The notes under the pieces were generated by a model that saw only the letters and a program-made list of their open reading frames with translations, was not told where the DNA came from and ran no database searches. A DNA stretch of 43,850 bases, from assembly GCF_014650995.1 (NCBI RefSeq), contig NZ_BMWA01000045.1, forward strand, positions 1 through 43,850, read 5' to 3'. The DNA comes from Streptomyces viridiviolaceus (lineage in GTDB: Bacteria > Actinomycetota > Actinomycetes > Streptomycetales > Streptomycetaceae). A program made the position numbers and the translations under genes. Positions within the stretch are counted from its first letter, which is position 1. Each line of letters begins with the position of its first letter. Below are positions 25,073 to 33,474 of this stretch, piece by piece.

Positions 25073-25268
25073 TGGGCCCGCCGGAGGCTCTTGCAACGGC
25101 TGACACGACGAGGCGGATCGGTTGGCTCCCGCGCCGGCATCGGCCTGGACCGGCCGGTCAGCATGCGCGAGGCGCCAGCCTGCTCGGCAGCCGAGCCGGA
25201 AAGCCGATCAAGGTATGGGCAGGCCCGTCCTCATCTGCTGGCGGTTGCTTGCTCCCCCGGTGTCTGGG

Positions 25269-26153
25269 CTATGACTCCGGGGCCGTCTCGGCGAGCACCT
25301 CGATGACGCTCGCGAAGCTGTCCGAGCCGTGGCCGGCGGCCTTGGCCCGTTCCATGGTGGACTTCAGGAGTGCGGGCAGCGCGGTGTCCAGGCCGCGGGC
25401 CGCGGCGGCGTGGATGAGGTGGTCGATGGTCGCGATCTGTACGTCCACGGTGGCGTCGTCGCCCGGATAGCGGGCGGCGTCCACCTGCTCGGCGTACCGG
25501 GTGAGGAAGCTGTTCACCGTGCTCAGCCAGCGGATCGCGACGGGCGTGAACGCCGTGGCAGTGACCTTCTCGGCGCCGACGAGCGCGGCGCCGTGCAGCC
25601 AGCCGGTCATGGTGGACCACATGAGGCCCAGCAGGGCAGCGTCGTAGAGGGACGCCAGGCCGGGGTCGGCGGCGAGGTACAGGGGGTCGCCCAGGGCCGC
25701 CAGGGTGGCGCGGTGGGCGTCGAACACCTCGCGTGGGCCGCTGTACAGGAACATGACCTCGGGGTTCCCGACGCCCGGCGGGGTCGTCATGATCGCGCCG
25801 TCGAGGTAGTCGGCGCCGTGCGAGCGGAACCACGCCAGCGCCTCGTGCGCCTGTTCCGGGCTGCCGGAGGTGAGGTTGACGACCGCGCGGCCGGAAAGGG
25901 AGTCGGTTCCTCCGTCGAGGAGGGCGTACAGCGTGTCGTAGTCGAGGACGCAGGGGATGACGAGCGGGCTCGCCGCGATCGCCTCCGCCGGTGTTGCGGC
26001 CAGGCGTGCGCCCCGGTCGGTCAACGGCGCGGCCTTCTGCGGCGTTCGGTTCCACACGGTCACCGGATGGCCCCGGTCCAGCAGGGCGGCGGCCAGTGCG
26101 GAGCCCATGTTCCCCAGCCCGAGGACGGTCACCGGCTGTGGGGCAGACGTCAT
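25269..26153 (-). CDS. Imine reductase/6-phosphogluconate-dehydrogenase-like NADP oxidoreductase
   Basis: A 294-residue NAD(P)H-dependent reductase. The N-terminal Rossmann domain has VTVLGLGNMGSALAAALLDRGH and an NRT after the second strand, consistent with NADPH. The C-terminal helical domain carries LYDAALLGLMWSTMTGWLHG; the Asp in LYD (about residue 171) matches the proton-donor position of aspartate-type imine reductases. This group reduces cyclic imines in vitro; natural substrates are mostly unknown. The ATG at 26153 has AAGGGAGAA just upstream. It is divergent from a GlxA-type regulator, with an inverted repeat in the gap, so the two probably form a regulated pair. Confidence 0.87.
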   Translation of the reverse strand: MTSAPQPVTVLGLGNMGSALAAALLDRGHPVTVWNRTPQKAAPLTDRGARLAATPAEAIAASPLVIPCVLDYDTLYALLDGGTDSLSGRAVVNLTSGSPEQAHEALAWFRSHGADYLDGAIMTTPPGVGNPEVMFLYSGPREVFDAHRATLAALGDPLYLAADPGLASLYDAALLGLMWSTMTGWLHGAALVGAEKVTATAFTPVAIRWLSTVNSFLTRYAEQVDAARYPGDDATVDVQIATIDHLIHAAAARGLDTALPALLKSTMERAKAAGHGSDSFASVIEVLAETAPES

Positions 26154-26218
26154 GTCGGTTCTCCCTTGAGCGGTTGATCACCTGCGCACGAGATTCGCAG
26201 CGGAGGCCTGATCCGACC

Positions 26219-26257
26219 AGTGGCACTGGTGACGACTCTCACTAAAATCCTGCCACT
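26219..26257. promoter_or_regulatory. Spaced inverted repeat in the imine reductase/regulator gap
   Basis: AGTGGCA (26219-26225) and TGCCACT (26251-26257) form perfect 7-bp arms 25 bp apart. The right arm ends just before the -10 of the GlxA-type regulator. A site for that AraC-type protein is plausible. Confidence 0.45.
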
Positions 26258-26266
26258 TGGCGGTCC

Positions 26267-26272
26267 TACGAT
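26267..26272 (+). promoter_or_regulatory. -10 element of leaderless GlxA-type gene
   Basis: TACGAT lies 7 nt before the ATG at 26280, placing the transcription start at that codon. It overlaps the alternative ATG at 26271, which argues against the latter. No -35 match is evident. Confidence 0.45.
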
Positions 26273-26279
26273 GGCGGAC

Positions 26280-27299
26280 ATGAGCGCCGGATCCGTCGCC
26301 CTGGTGGTGACTGAGGACATCGAGGTCCCGTCCTGGGACCTGTACGAGCTGAGCATCCCCGCCACGGTCTTCGGCAAGCCGCAGCCCGATCTCGCCGACC
26401 CGTGGTACGACCTGCGGCTGTGCGGCACGGGGGACCGGTCGTCGCACTCGCCCGGCCCGGCGGGCGCCGCGCCGGGCTTCGGGCTGCGCACCCCGTACGG
26501 GCTGGAGGACCTGGTCGGCGCCGACACGGTCATCGTGCCGTCGGTGCCGGACCCCTGTGTCGAAGAGGGCGTTCCGCTTCCGCCGCGGCTGATCGAGGCG
26601 TTGCGCCGGGCGCACGAGTCGGGCGCCCGGATGGTGTCCCTATGCACCGGCGCGTTCGCGCTGGCCGAGGCAGGACTGCTCGACGGCCGCCGCGCCACCG
26701 CGCACTGGATGCACACCGTCCAGCTGGCCGAGCGTTACCCGAAGGTGCGGGTGGATGACTCGGTGCTCTACGTGGACGACGGCGATGTGCTCACCAGCGC
26801 CGGCATGACCGCCGGGCTCGACCTGTGCCTGCACCTGGTCCGCCGCGACCTCGGTGCGCACGTCGCCAACCAGTTGGCCCGCCGCATGGTCGTGCCCGCC
26901 CACCGGCCCGGAGGCCAGGCGCAGTTCATCGACCTGTCGGTGCCCGGCACCGACGACGAAGGGCTGGCGCCCGTGCTGGAGTGGGCGCAGGCGCGCCTCG
27001 ACCAGCCGTTGACGATCGAGGACCTGGCCCGGCGGGCCGCCATGAGCCCGCGCACCTTCTACCGGCGGCTGCGGCAGGCCACCGGGACGACACCCCTGCG
27101 GTGGCTGCTCAACCAACGGCTCGGCAGGGCCCAGAGCCTGCTGGAGTCGACGGACCTGCCGGTGGAACGGATCGCGCAACTGAGCGGACTCGGCACGGCG
27201 AACAACCTCCGTCACCACTTCCTCAAGCACATCGGCGTCGCCCCGACCGACTACCGCCGCGCCTTCCCTCAGCAGCCGCAGGCGGGTCTGCCTCAGTGA
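26280..27299 (+). CDS. GlxA-family regulator (DJ-1/PfpI domain plus AraC helix-turn-helix)
   Basis: A 339-residue regulator. The N-terminal domain (about 5-190) is of the DJ-1/PfpI type: VALVVTEDIEVPSWDLYEL, VIVPSVPDP and the nucleophile-elbow-like MVSLCTGAFALAEAGLLDGR with ATAHW. The C-terminal AraC domain (about 235-330) has IEDLARRAAMSPRTFYRRLRQATG and ERIAQLSGLGTANNLRHHF. Proteins of this layout activate nearby genes in response to small molecules; the divergent imine-reductase gene is the likely target. The ATG at 26280 is chosen over 26271 because a TACGAT -10 points to a leaderless start there and neither has a Shine-Dalgarno. Confidence 0.87.
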   Translation: MSAGSVALVVTEDIEVPSWDLYELSIPATVFGKPQPDLADPWYDLRLCGTGDRSSHSPGPAGAAPGFGLRTPYGLEDLVGADTVIVPSVPDPCVEEGVPLPPRLIEALRRAHESGARMVSLCTGAFALAEAGLLDGRRATAHWMHTVQLAERYPKVRVDDSVLYVDDGDVLTSAGMTAGLDLCLHLVRRDLGAHVANQLARRMVVPAHRPGGQAQFIDLSVPGTDDEGLAPVLEWAQARLDQPLTIEDLARRAAMSPRTFYRRLRQATGTTPLRWLLNQRLGRAQSLLESTDLPVERIAQLSGLGTANNLRHHFLKHIGVAPTDYRRAFPQQPQAGLPQ

Positions 27300-27678
27300 C
27301 TGGCGGGCCTGTTGGGAACCGGTGCACGCGGTGAGCGTGCTCCGGCTCGCGGGGCATACGGCTGCCAGGGTGAGCGGTCCGCCCGCCCCTGAGTCCGTTT
27401 TCGGTCGCCGGAGGGAATCGTGGGGGAGCCGGCGTTCGGCGTGCAGTGACCGGGAAGGGGCCGAAGGACTGCGTGTCTTCCCGGCGGTTGAAGGTCCCAG
27501 AAGCGCAGTGCGGCATATGTCACCGGCTGTGGTGAGTCGCGAGCCGTCCGTGTTGACCGGACAGTACAAGTGAGCGTTTGGTTCTCCGAAGTCTTTTCAT
27601 TTCGCTCAGCCTTCAAGCCGGTTGGAGGAAGCCTGAACCCTCTGGACGACCTCGGCGCACTGACCGACGACATCTGCC
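27300..27678. other. Gap without a recognised gene
   Basis: About 380 bp. The part at 27570-27620 is less GC-rich than its surroundings (TTTGGTTCTCCGAAGTCTTT). No ribosome site leads into a recognisable protein, and the IS5 relic begins at 27679. Confidence 0.5.
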
Positions 27679-27920
27679 GTGCACCTGAACGCCGGCTACG
27701 ACTCCGGCAAGAGCCGCACCACGCTCGGCGCACGCGACCTCCAGGGCCGGATCGCGTACAAAGGCGAGACGGCCTTCGTCCAGGCAACCCGGCGTTGGCA
27801 CGTGGAAGCACCCACGTCTGGCAGAACGCCTTCGACCGGCCGGCCCACTGCTGCGAACGCCGGATCGAGGTCATCAACGCTTCTTCGACCCCGCGGATGC
27901 CGCGGTCCCGCAAATGGTGG
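27679..27920 (+). pseudogene. IS5-type transposase C-terminal relic
   Basis: The first frame reads VHLNAGYDSGKSRTTL and GRIAYKGETAFVQATRRWHVE; a shifted frame continues HVWQNAFDRPAHCCERRIEVINA. This is the C-terminal part of an IS5-family transposase (DAGYDS...RW-VER region). The upstream half is missing and the frame is broken near 27810. Confidence 0.78.
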
Positions 27921-27992
27921 GTGGGACGCGCAACCAGGTGCCGAGCGGATACCCGCGAGACTCCGACGTGGCAGCTGTGGCAGGCTGCGGCC

Positions 27993-28331
27993 ATGCCAGA
28001 GCTGCGCGTTCATGCAGGCCGCCACTACGCCATCCAGTTCCACTACGCCTTGCCGGACGACGCCTGGTGTGTGGAGCTGAGCGAGGCCGTCCCGGCGCCG
28101 GCTTCGTGGGCTGATATTCCCAACGCAGCGACACACCTGCCTGGAGCTGCCTTCGTGGTGGCGGTGATACCCGACGAGGACCCGCGCCTGGAGCCGGCCG
28201 TCCACATCCGCAGCCACGACGAGCACGTCATCCCCTACGAGATCATGCACTGGTTCATGGACCAGGTGGCCGAGCAGGTTGAACGCTGCCGGCTCGCGTT
28301 CGTGCAGGGAGCCTCCGAAGCAGTGGAATGA
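27993..28331 (+). CDS. Hypothetical protein, 112 residues
   Basis: An open frame with good codon character that begins MPELRVHAGRHYAIQFHYAL and continues with a regular alternation of strands and one acidic helix (MHWFMDQVAEQVERCRLAF). No known domain is recognised, and there is no signal peptide or membrane segment. No ribosome site precedes the ATG, but CAGGCT ends 6 nt before it and could act as a -10 for a leaderless message (weak). The frame extends upstream into the transposase relic, so the start is set at the ATG where composition changes. It is convergent with the DUF3592 gene. Confidence 0.6.
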   Translation: MPELRVHAGRHYAIQFHYALPDDAWCVELSEAVPAPASWADIPNAATHLPGAAFVVAVIPDEDPRLEPAVHIRSHDEHVIPYEIMHWFMDQVAEQVERCRLAFVQGASEAVE

Positions 28332-28359
28332 TCACACCAGCCCCACGTACCACCAGCCT

Positions 28360-29160
28360 TCAGCCGGTGAACGCGTCAGTGATCACGGTGTACGCGTACC
28401 AGAGAGCGCCGGCGAGGGTAGCAAGCCCCACGAGCGCCAAGACGGTCGTCATGCAGCGCATCGCGAGGGACTCGCGGACCACTGCCCGGGAGGGATTGCC
28501 CGGGTCGTAAATGACCTCGATCCGCTGTCCGTGACTGGTGGTGGTGTGAAAGTGACTCTCGCCGCTTGTGTCCGAATAGCGGTACGCCCTCATCCGGTCG
28601 GTGTTGTGCGAGAACTGCGCGATCACAGCGATGCCGTGCTTCCGAAGCCACCATGTCCGGCGCAGGCTCCGACTAGGCAGGTAGGCCGTCAGCCAGCCGA
28701 TGAGGATGCCGATGAATGCGGGCACCAGCATCGCCGAGTAGCGTGCTCCCCCGGCTACACCCACGGCCATCATCACAGCGCCGGTTGCCAGGAGCAGGAC
28801 GATCAGGGCTGCGCCTCCCGCAGTCATCCGTCGTTCCTGAACCGCAAGCGAGCGGACGGTGACGAGCGTGGAGCCGTCGGCACGCGGCTCGCCCTGCGCC
28901 CGCGTCGGCAGCAAGCGGTTCACCGCGTCAGCGAACGCGGCGACCGCGACCACACTCTCGTCCTCGGCGCAGTGGACGTGCGGCGCCGTGCCATCCGGCA
29001 CGGTCAGTTCGATCGCGGCGCGCCGCCCGTCCACCACGACCCGTTCGATCGCCGTAAGCGGTATGGCCAACTCCTCGCCCGCCCGCTCCAGCAACACCCC
29101 GTCATGAACCAGCCGCGCCACCACGCCTCCGCCCCGCAAAACGAGCTGAGGCGCCGTCAT
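28360..29160 (-). CDS. DUF3592-type membrane protein
   Basis: A 266-residue protein. Residues 1-90 look like a small beta-rich domain (LVLRGGGVVARLVHDGVLL, IELTVPDG). Two hydrophobic segments follow at about 115-135 (GAALIVLLLATGAVMMAVGV) and 142-160, then an extracellular or cytoplasmic domain of the DUF3592 type (WWLRKHGIAVIAQFSHN, IEVIYDPGNPSRAVVRES) and a last helix near the C-terminus (TTVLALVGLATLAGALWYAY). Function is unknown. The ATG at 29160 has a GGGGG run 5-6 nt upstream; an in-frame ATG at 29220 lies 11 nt after a TAGGAT and cannot be excluded, adding 20 residues. Confidence 0.75.
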   Translation of the reverse strand: MTAPQLVLRGGGVVARLVHDGVLLERAGEELAIPLTAIERVVVDGRRAAIELTVPDGTAPHVHCAEDESVVAVAAFADAVNRLLPTRAQGEPRADGSTLVTVRSLAVQERRMTAGGAALIVLLLATGAVMMAVGVAGGARYSAMLVPAFIGILIGWLTAYLPSRSLRRTWWLRKHGIAVIAQFSHNTDRMRAYRYSDTSGESHFHTTTSHGQRIEVIYDPGNPSRAVVRESLAMRCMTTVLALVGLATLAGALWYAYTVITDAFTG

Positions 29161-29424
29161 CTCGAACCCCCGCGGGCGTTCCCCACGACGTAGCCACCCA
29201 TCACCCTGCCCCCGTCTCATCGATCAGGGTGATCCTAGATCAGCCGCCCGCCCAATGACCACGACCCGATGCGGACCCTAGTCGCAGTGCCTTCGAATGC
29301 CTCCCGTTTCACCGAGGCGTTCGCCATTACCGGAGAGGTAATCGCCCTTCTGCCGGCAGTCGGGCATGTTGATGGCGCCCGAGCAGCAGCAGGCCGCGGC
29401 GGGCGCCAAGTGAAGGAGCGGGGC

Positions 29425-30474
29425 ATGTCTACGGGTCGGCGTGGTCTGGTTGGGGCGGTGGTGGCGGTGGTGGCGGTGGTGGTCGCGGGAGTGGCGACCT
29501 CCGCGGCGGCGCTGCCGGACGGTGGGGAGGCCGCCCGTCTGGGCGACTGCCCTGAGGTACGCGCGAAGGTCGAGCGGTTGGAGGGCCGGATCACCCCGAA
29601 TGCTTGTGCGTTCATGATGCGCCAGATCGCGTTCGGTGAGATGCCCACGGGTAACCCGCCCGCCATCGGTGATCCAAACCATCCTCGGGTGAAGGCCTAC
29701 CTCGACATCTTCGACGAGGACGCCACCCTCTGGGAGGCGGGAGCCGACCCACAGCACGGCCATGACGTGATCGGCACCTCCATCACGGGCTCGCTGCGGT
29801 TGGCGCCGGACCTGCGCTACCGGGGCACGGACGTGGTGGCCGACGGCAGCGCGATGATGTTCGGCCAGTGGAACGAAGTCGCATTGAAGGGCCGTACGGT
29901 GGCCTACCCACAGGTCGCCCGCAATGTGCTCGGTGACGACGGCAAGACTCTCCAGGCGCGGCGTTACTACGACCGTTACGAGCTGTTTCGCGACACCGTC
30001 CCGGAGTTGGCCCCCAAGGGCCTGTTCGAGGGCATCGCGGACAGTGCCGGTGCGCCGACCGCCTCCGGTGGCGCGGCGCAGGAGCCCTTCCGAGCCAGGG
30101 AGATACCGACCCGCCTGGCGGCCTGGAACAGCGAGGACGTCGACGCCCTGCTCACCCGCATGGGAGGCGCTCGGCTGGCGGGCCCGGGACTGGCCGCACC
30201 ACTCAAGACGGCAGCCGGCAAGCGGGCCTATCTCCAGCGGTTCTTCGACACGGCGGACGTCCGCCTCAAGGCCGGCCAGGCTGCTTTCGGCAGGACGACG
30301 ACGTATGTGGAGTGGCACGGCACGGTCTCCGGCCCGAAAGGCAAGGACATCCCATTCGGGATCGTGGAGCGCTTCGGCCCCGGCGGCGAGTGGGAGCTGT
30401 ACTTCGACACACTCCCGCTGGTCGCGGACCCCGCGGAGATCAGTGTGCTCTTCCAGAGGCTGGCCCAGCCTTGA
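29425..30474 (+). CDS. Secreted protein with two NTF2/SnoaL-like domains
   Basis: A 349-residue exported protein. The signal contains a very valine-rich core (VGAVVAVVAVVVAGVA) and ends near TSAAA. The mature protein seems to hold two tandem SnoaL-like domains: the first about 75-190 (VKAYLDIFDEDATLWEAG...GHDVIGTS), the second about 215-345 (RLAAWNSEDVDALLTRMGG, KRAYLQRFFDTADVRLKAG, IVERFGPGGEWELYFDTLP). Each has the pattern of a cone-shaped ligand-binding fold. No enzymatic residues can be named. The ATG at 29425 has AAGGAG 6 nt upstream. A strong hairpin follows the stop. Confidence 0.78.
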   Translation: MSTGRRGLVGAVVAVVAVVVAGVATSAAALPDGGEAARLGDCPEVRAKVERLEGRITPNACAFMMRQIAFGEMPTGNPPAIGDPNHPRVKAYLDIFDEDATLWEAGADPQHGHDVIGTSITGSLRLAPDLRYRGTDVVADGSAMMFGQWNEVALKGRTVAYPQVARNVLGDDGKTLQARRYYDRYELFRDTVPELAPKGLFEGIADSAGAPTASGGAAQEPFRAREIPTRLAAWNSEDVDALLTRMGGARLAGPGLAAPLKTAAGKRAYLQRFFDTADVRLKAGQAAFGRTTTYVEWHGTVSGPKGKDIPFGIVERFGPGGEWELYFDTLPLVADPAEISVLFQRLAQP

Positions 30475-30482
30475 GTATGGAG

Positions 30483-30521
30483 CGGTCCCGGCCATCCGCC
30501 CGTCGCGGATGGCCGGGACCG
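30483..30521. terminator. Strong hairpin between convergent genes
   Basis: Perfect 17-bp arms, CGGTCCCGGCCATCCGC and its complement, with a 5-nt loop, 9 bp after the stop of the secreted SnoaL-like protein. It can serve that gene and the convergent DUF1348 gene. Confidence 0.88.
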
Positions 30522-30635
30522 ATGCCGCCTCCACTCGGCAACGGGTGAGCCGGCTGTGCGAACGCCTGCAGGCTCAGCTCATCACTGGCCTCTGTGAGTC
30601 GGAAGAGCAGGCTGCCCCTCCCGGATGCGGCCTGC

Positions 30636-31103
30636 TTACAGGCCGAGATCGCTCAGCCCCGGGTGGTCATCGGGTCGCCGTCCGAGCGGCCAGTGGTACT
30701 TGCGTTCGGACTCCTCGATCGGCAGATCGTTGATGCACGCGTACCGTAGGCGCATCAGGCCGTGGTCGTCGAACTCCCAGTTTTCGTTGCCATAGGAGCG
30801 GAACCAGTTACCGGAGTCGTCGTGGCACTCGTAAGCGAAGCGGACCGCGATGCGGTTACCCTCGAATGCCCACAGCTCCTTGATCAGCCGGTAGTCCAGT
30901 TCACGGTTCCACTTCCGGGTCAGGAAGGCGACGATCTCGTCGCGGCCGTTGGCAAACTCGGCTCGGTTGCGCCAGCGTGAGTCCTCGCTGTAGGCGAGGG
31001 ATACCTTTTCTGGGTTTCGGGTGTTCCACCCGTCCTCGGCCTGGCGGACCTTCTCGATGGCCGTCTCCCGCGTGAACGGCGGAAGCGGAGGGCGCTGGGT
31101 CAT
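30636..31103 (-). CDS. DUF1348 (NTF2-like) protein
   Basis: A 155-residue cytoplasmic protein of the NTF2-like superfamily. The family pattern is clear: PPFTRETAIEKVRQAEDGWN, VSLAYSEDSRWRNRAEF, IVAFLTRKWNRELDYRLIKELWAF and GNENWEFDDHGLMRLR. DUF1348 proteins are common in bacteria and have no firm function. The ATG at 31103 has GAAGGAGAGA upstream. Length is normal. A truncated DoxX-like reading frame lies just upstream on the other strand; DUF1348 and DoxX genes need not be related. Confidence 0.87.
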   Translation of the reverse strand: MTQRPPLPPFTRETAIEKVRQAEDGWNTRNPEKVSLAYSEDSRWRNRAEFANGRDEIVAFLTRKWNRELDYRLIKELWAFEGNRIAVRFAYECHDDSGNWFRSYGNENWEFDDHGLMRLRYACINDLPIEESERKYHWPLGRRPDDHPGLSDLGL

Positions 31104-31208
31104 GTGATCTCTCCTTCGGAGCGGGCGCGGCGTCGGTCGCGCTGGGTGTCGGCCTCGGGGCGGTCGGCGGTGCCTTTTTTGCGGCGTCCTCGCCGTCGGG
31201 GGAATGAG

Positions 31209-31388
31209 GTTCCGTCATGGCTTGGGATGCTGGTGTGCTGGGCCGCCATGGGCCTGGCGGTGACCATGCTCGGTGCGGCGGTGGTCCATGGGCGGCGCCG
31301 GGAGTTCCCGATGATCGGTGCCAATCTGGTACTGATCGTGCTCTGCGTGGCTGTCGGCTGGGGCCGGTTCGGCCACCACACCTTCTGA
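31209..31388 (+). pseudogene. DoxX-like membrane protein, 5'-truncated fragment
   Basis: The frame reads PSWLGMLVCWAAMGLAVTML, then VVHGRRREFPMIGANLVLIVLCVAVGWGRFG, which matches the last two helices of DoxX-like proteins (...xxHxRR-EFPMxxxNLVLLxLAxxVAWGRFG). The first half of the protein, with two more helices, is missing, and upstream sequence in this frame is unrelated and Arg-rich. No ribosome site precedes the fragment. Confidence 0.65.
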
Positions 31389-31459
31389 TCTCCCTGAGCG
31401 GCCGCGGCACACGCGCATCTCCTCCCTGCGAGCCAGGCGGGACGCCGTGTGCGGCAGCC

Positions 31460-33232
31460 TCACAGGTCGAGCGTGATTTCCTGCTCCTGCTCCGGCTTCG
31501 AGCAGCAGATCAGGGCGGTACTGGACGGGGGCTCCTCGACGGGATCGGGCGAATAGGAGACGTGGCCGTCGATCAACGCCGTCTCGCAGGTGCGGCACAC
31601 TCCGGTGCGGCAGGACCAACGCACCGGCACGTCGCAGGCTTCGGCGAGTTCGAGCAGGCTGCCGTAGCGGTCGCTCCAGGCAGCGGCCAGCCCGCTGCGT
31701 GCGAATCGCACGGCGGGACCCGTGCCCGGAGGCCCCGGGGGCGGGTGCGGTGCACGGCGTTCGGACGGGACAAGGCCAGGGGTGAGGGCAGGGCCGGATC
31801 CGAAGATCTCTGTATGGATGTTCTGAGGTACCACGCCCTGCCGCAGCAAGCCATCGGTGACCTCGCTCAGAAAGCCGGACGGGCCGCACAGGTAGGCGTC
31901 GGTGTCGGCGGGCAGTCCGAGACCTGCGACAGCATCGGCCGTCAGGCGGCCGGAAGCGGTGTAATGACTCCCGAGAACGTCCCCGGATTCCGGGCGGCTG
32001 TAGAAGATGCGGCTGTGACTGTGCCGGAGCTGAGCGAGTAGTTCTCCCGCCTCTCGGGCGAAAACGTGCAGACGGTGGTTGCGGGCGCCGTGAAGCCACC
32101 AGACAGGGCGGGGCGATCCGGCGTCGGCAAGTGCACGGAGCATGGCGAGCAGCGGTGTTGCCCCCACTCCTGCGGAGGCGAGGACGACGGTCCCGGCCCC
32201 GGGCTGCAGAGTGAAGACTCCGCGGGGGGCGGCCGCCTCGATGCTGTCGCCGACCTGGACATCGGTGTGCAGCCACGTGCTGGCCAGTCCGCGGTCCTCC
32301 CGCTTGACGCTGATGCGGTAGCAGTCTGCGCCGGGTTGCCCGGACAGCGAGTAGGAACGCACCACCGGTTGTGCGCCGATGCCAGGAGTGATGCGCACAG
32401 TGAGGTACTGGCCCGGAGGCGCAGTGGGCAGTGCCGCATCGTCCTGGCCGGCCAGCCACAGGGAGCGGATACTCGGAGTCTCCTCGTCGATGCGGTCCAC
32501 CCTCAGCGGCCGGAAGCCTTCCCAGGCGGGCCGCGGAGCTGCGGCCTGGTTCAGGCCCGCGTTCCCCTCCCGTGCCCCGTTGCCGGACTCGGCCTGGTCC
32601 AGCAGGGCATTGAAGGAGTGCTGCCAGCCCGGGCTGAGAGCCGGGATGCGCAGGGCCTGCTCCAGGCGCTCCGGGGGATGCGGGGGGCGGTAGAGCAGGG
32701 CGTCGACCTCCGCGACGGTCATCCGCTCCGGACCGTCAGAGATCTTGACGATGTCCTGGCCGGCCTGCACCTCACCCTCGGTGAGCACCCGCAGGTAGAA
32801 ACCCGGCCGCCCATGGCTCACGAGCAACGCGGGCATGCGGGGCTCGCCCAGGCGGATCCCTACGCGGTAGCAGGTCACCCGCGGCTGGGTGACCTCGAAG
32901 ACCGCGGTCCCGATCCGGTAGCGGTCTCCGATGCACACCTCGTCGTCAGCCAGCCCGTCGACGGTGAAGTTCTCTCCGAAGTGTCCGTGAGCGAGGTCGT
33001 CACGGTCCAGGAACTCCTGCCAGTAGCGGTAGGAGGCGAGCTGGTAGACCAGGACGGCGCGCATCTCACCGCCGTGGCCGGCGAGATCTCCCTGACCGTC
33101 GCCGTCGACGTTGAGCCGCCGTACCGTTCGGGGACCGGTCACCGGCGTTTTCCAGACTCCCGTGCGCACCGTCTGGCCGCGCCAGTTGACGTCCTTGGGC
33201 AGGCCCACATTGACCGACAGCAGTTTTGCCAT
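31460..33232 (-). CDS. Fused MOSC / flavin reductase / 2Fe-2S ferredoxin protein
   Basis: A 590-residue redox protein. Residues 1-215 form a YiiM-like MOSC domain (AGHGGEMRAVLVYQLASYRYW, HFGENFTVDGL, VTCYRVGIRLGE, GRPGFYLRVLTEG). Residues about 240-480 form a ferredoxin-reductase-type module with flavin motif RSYSLSG and nucleotide motifs ASAGVGATPLLAML and DAYLCGPSGFL. The C-terminus is a plant-type 2Fe-2S domain with SCRTGVCRTCETALIDG and a distal Cys pair (ICCSKP). MOSC domains bind the molybdenum cofactor or sulfur, so electron flow from NAD(P)H through FAD and Fe-S to a MOSC-type site is likely (inference). The ATG at 33232 has AAGGTGGTGA upstream. No damage is seen. Confidence 0.9.
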   Translation of the reverse strand: MAKLLSVNVGLPKDVNWRGQTVRTGVWKTPVTGPRTVRRLNVDGDGQGDLAGHGGEMRAVLVYQLASYRYWQEFLDRDDLAHGHFGENFTVDGLADDEVCIGDRYRIGTAVFEVTQPRVTCYRVGIRLGEPRMPALLVSHGRPGFYLRVLTEGEVQAGQDIVKISDGPERMTVAEVDALLYRPPHPPERLEQALRIPALSPGWQHSFNALLDQAESGNGAREGNAGLNQAAAPRPAWEGFRPLRVDRIDEETPSIRSLWLAGQDDAALPTAPPGQYLTVRITPGIGAQPVVRSYSLSGQPGADCYRISVKREDRGLASTWLHTDVQVGDSIEAAAPRGVFTLQPGAGTVVLASAGVGATPLLAMLRALADAGSPRPVWWLHGARNHRLHVFAREAGELLAQLRHSHSRIFYSRPESGDVLGSHYTASGRLTADAVAGLGLPADTDAYLCGPSGFLSEVTDGLLRQGVVPQNIHTEIFGSGPALTPGLVPSERRAPHPPPGPPGTGPAVRFARSGLAAAWSDRYGSLLELAEACDVPVRWSCRTGVCRTCETALIDGHVSYSPDPVEEPPSSTALICCSKPEQEQEITLDL

Positions 33233-33306
33233 GGTTCACCACCTTCAGGGGCAGACACGCTCTCGGCCCGTGGCCGGTGCGGTCCCGGACCGGCCAGGCG
33301 CGTGTG

Positions 33307-33465
33307 TCAGTTCCCGAACGCCGTCCGCAGGGTGCGGACGGCCTGCTCGATCGCAGCGTTGAGCACCTTGCCGGCTCCCTCCGGACCCAGCTCGTAGAGG
33401 AACGGGGGATTCGACGTAGCGTCCGCGATCTCCTGTGCAGCGGGTTCGAGAATCGGCTTGCTCAT
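33307..33465 (-). pseudogene. Alpha/beta-hydrolase N-terminal fragment
   Basis: A 52-codon frame begins SKPILEPAAQEIADATSNPPFLYELGPEGA, which matches the first residues of Streptomyces alpha/beta-hydrolase (esterase/lipase) proteins. These normally continue for about 300 residues with HGGGW and a GDSAGG nucleophile motif. Here the frame ends after NAAIEQAVRTLRTAFGN with no catalytic part. The ATG at 33465 has AGGGATGA upstream, so it may still be translated as a short peptide; a second ATG at 33474 lies in the same frame. Confidence 0.65.
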
Positions 33466-33474
33466 GATGTTCAT

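Noticed and set aside
25073..25268. Additional gene of the phosphonate island after the LysR gene
   Set aside because: The 196-bp gap holds no frame with a ribosome site, and the next gene is a convergent imine-reductase-type gene with no evident link to phosphonates.
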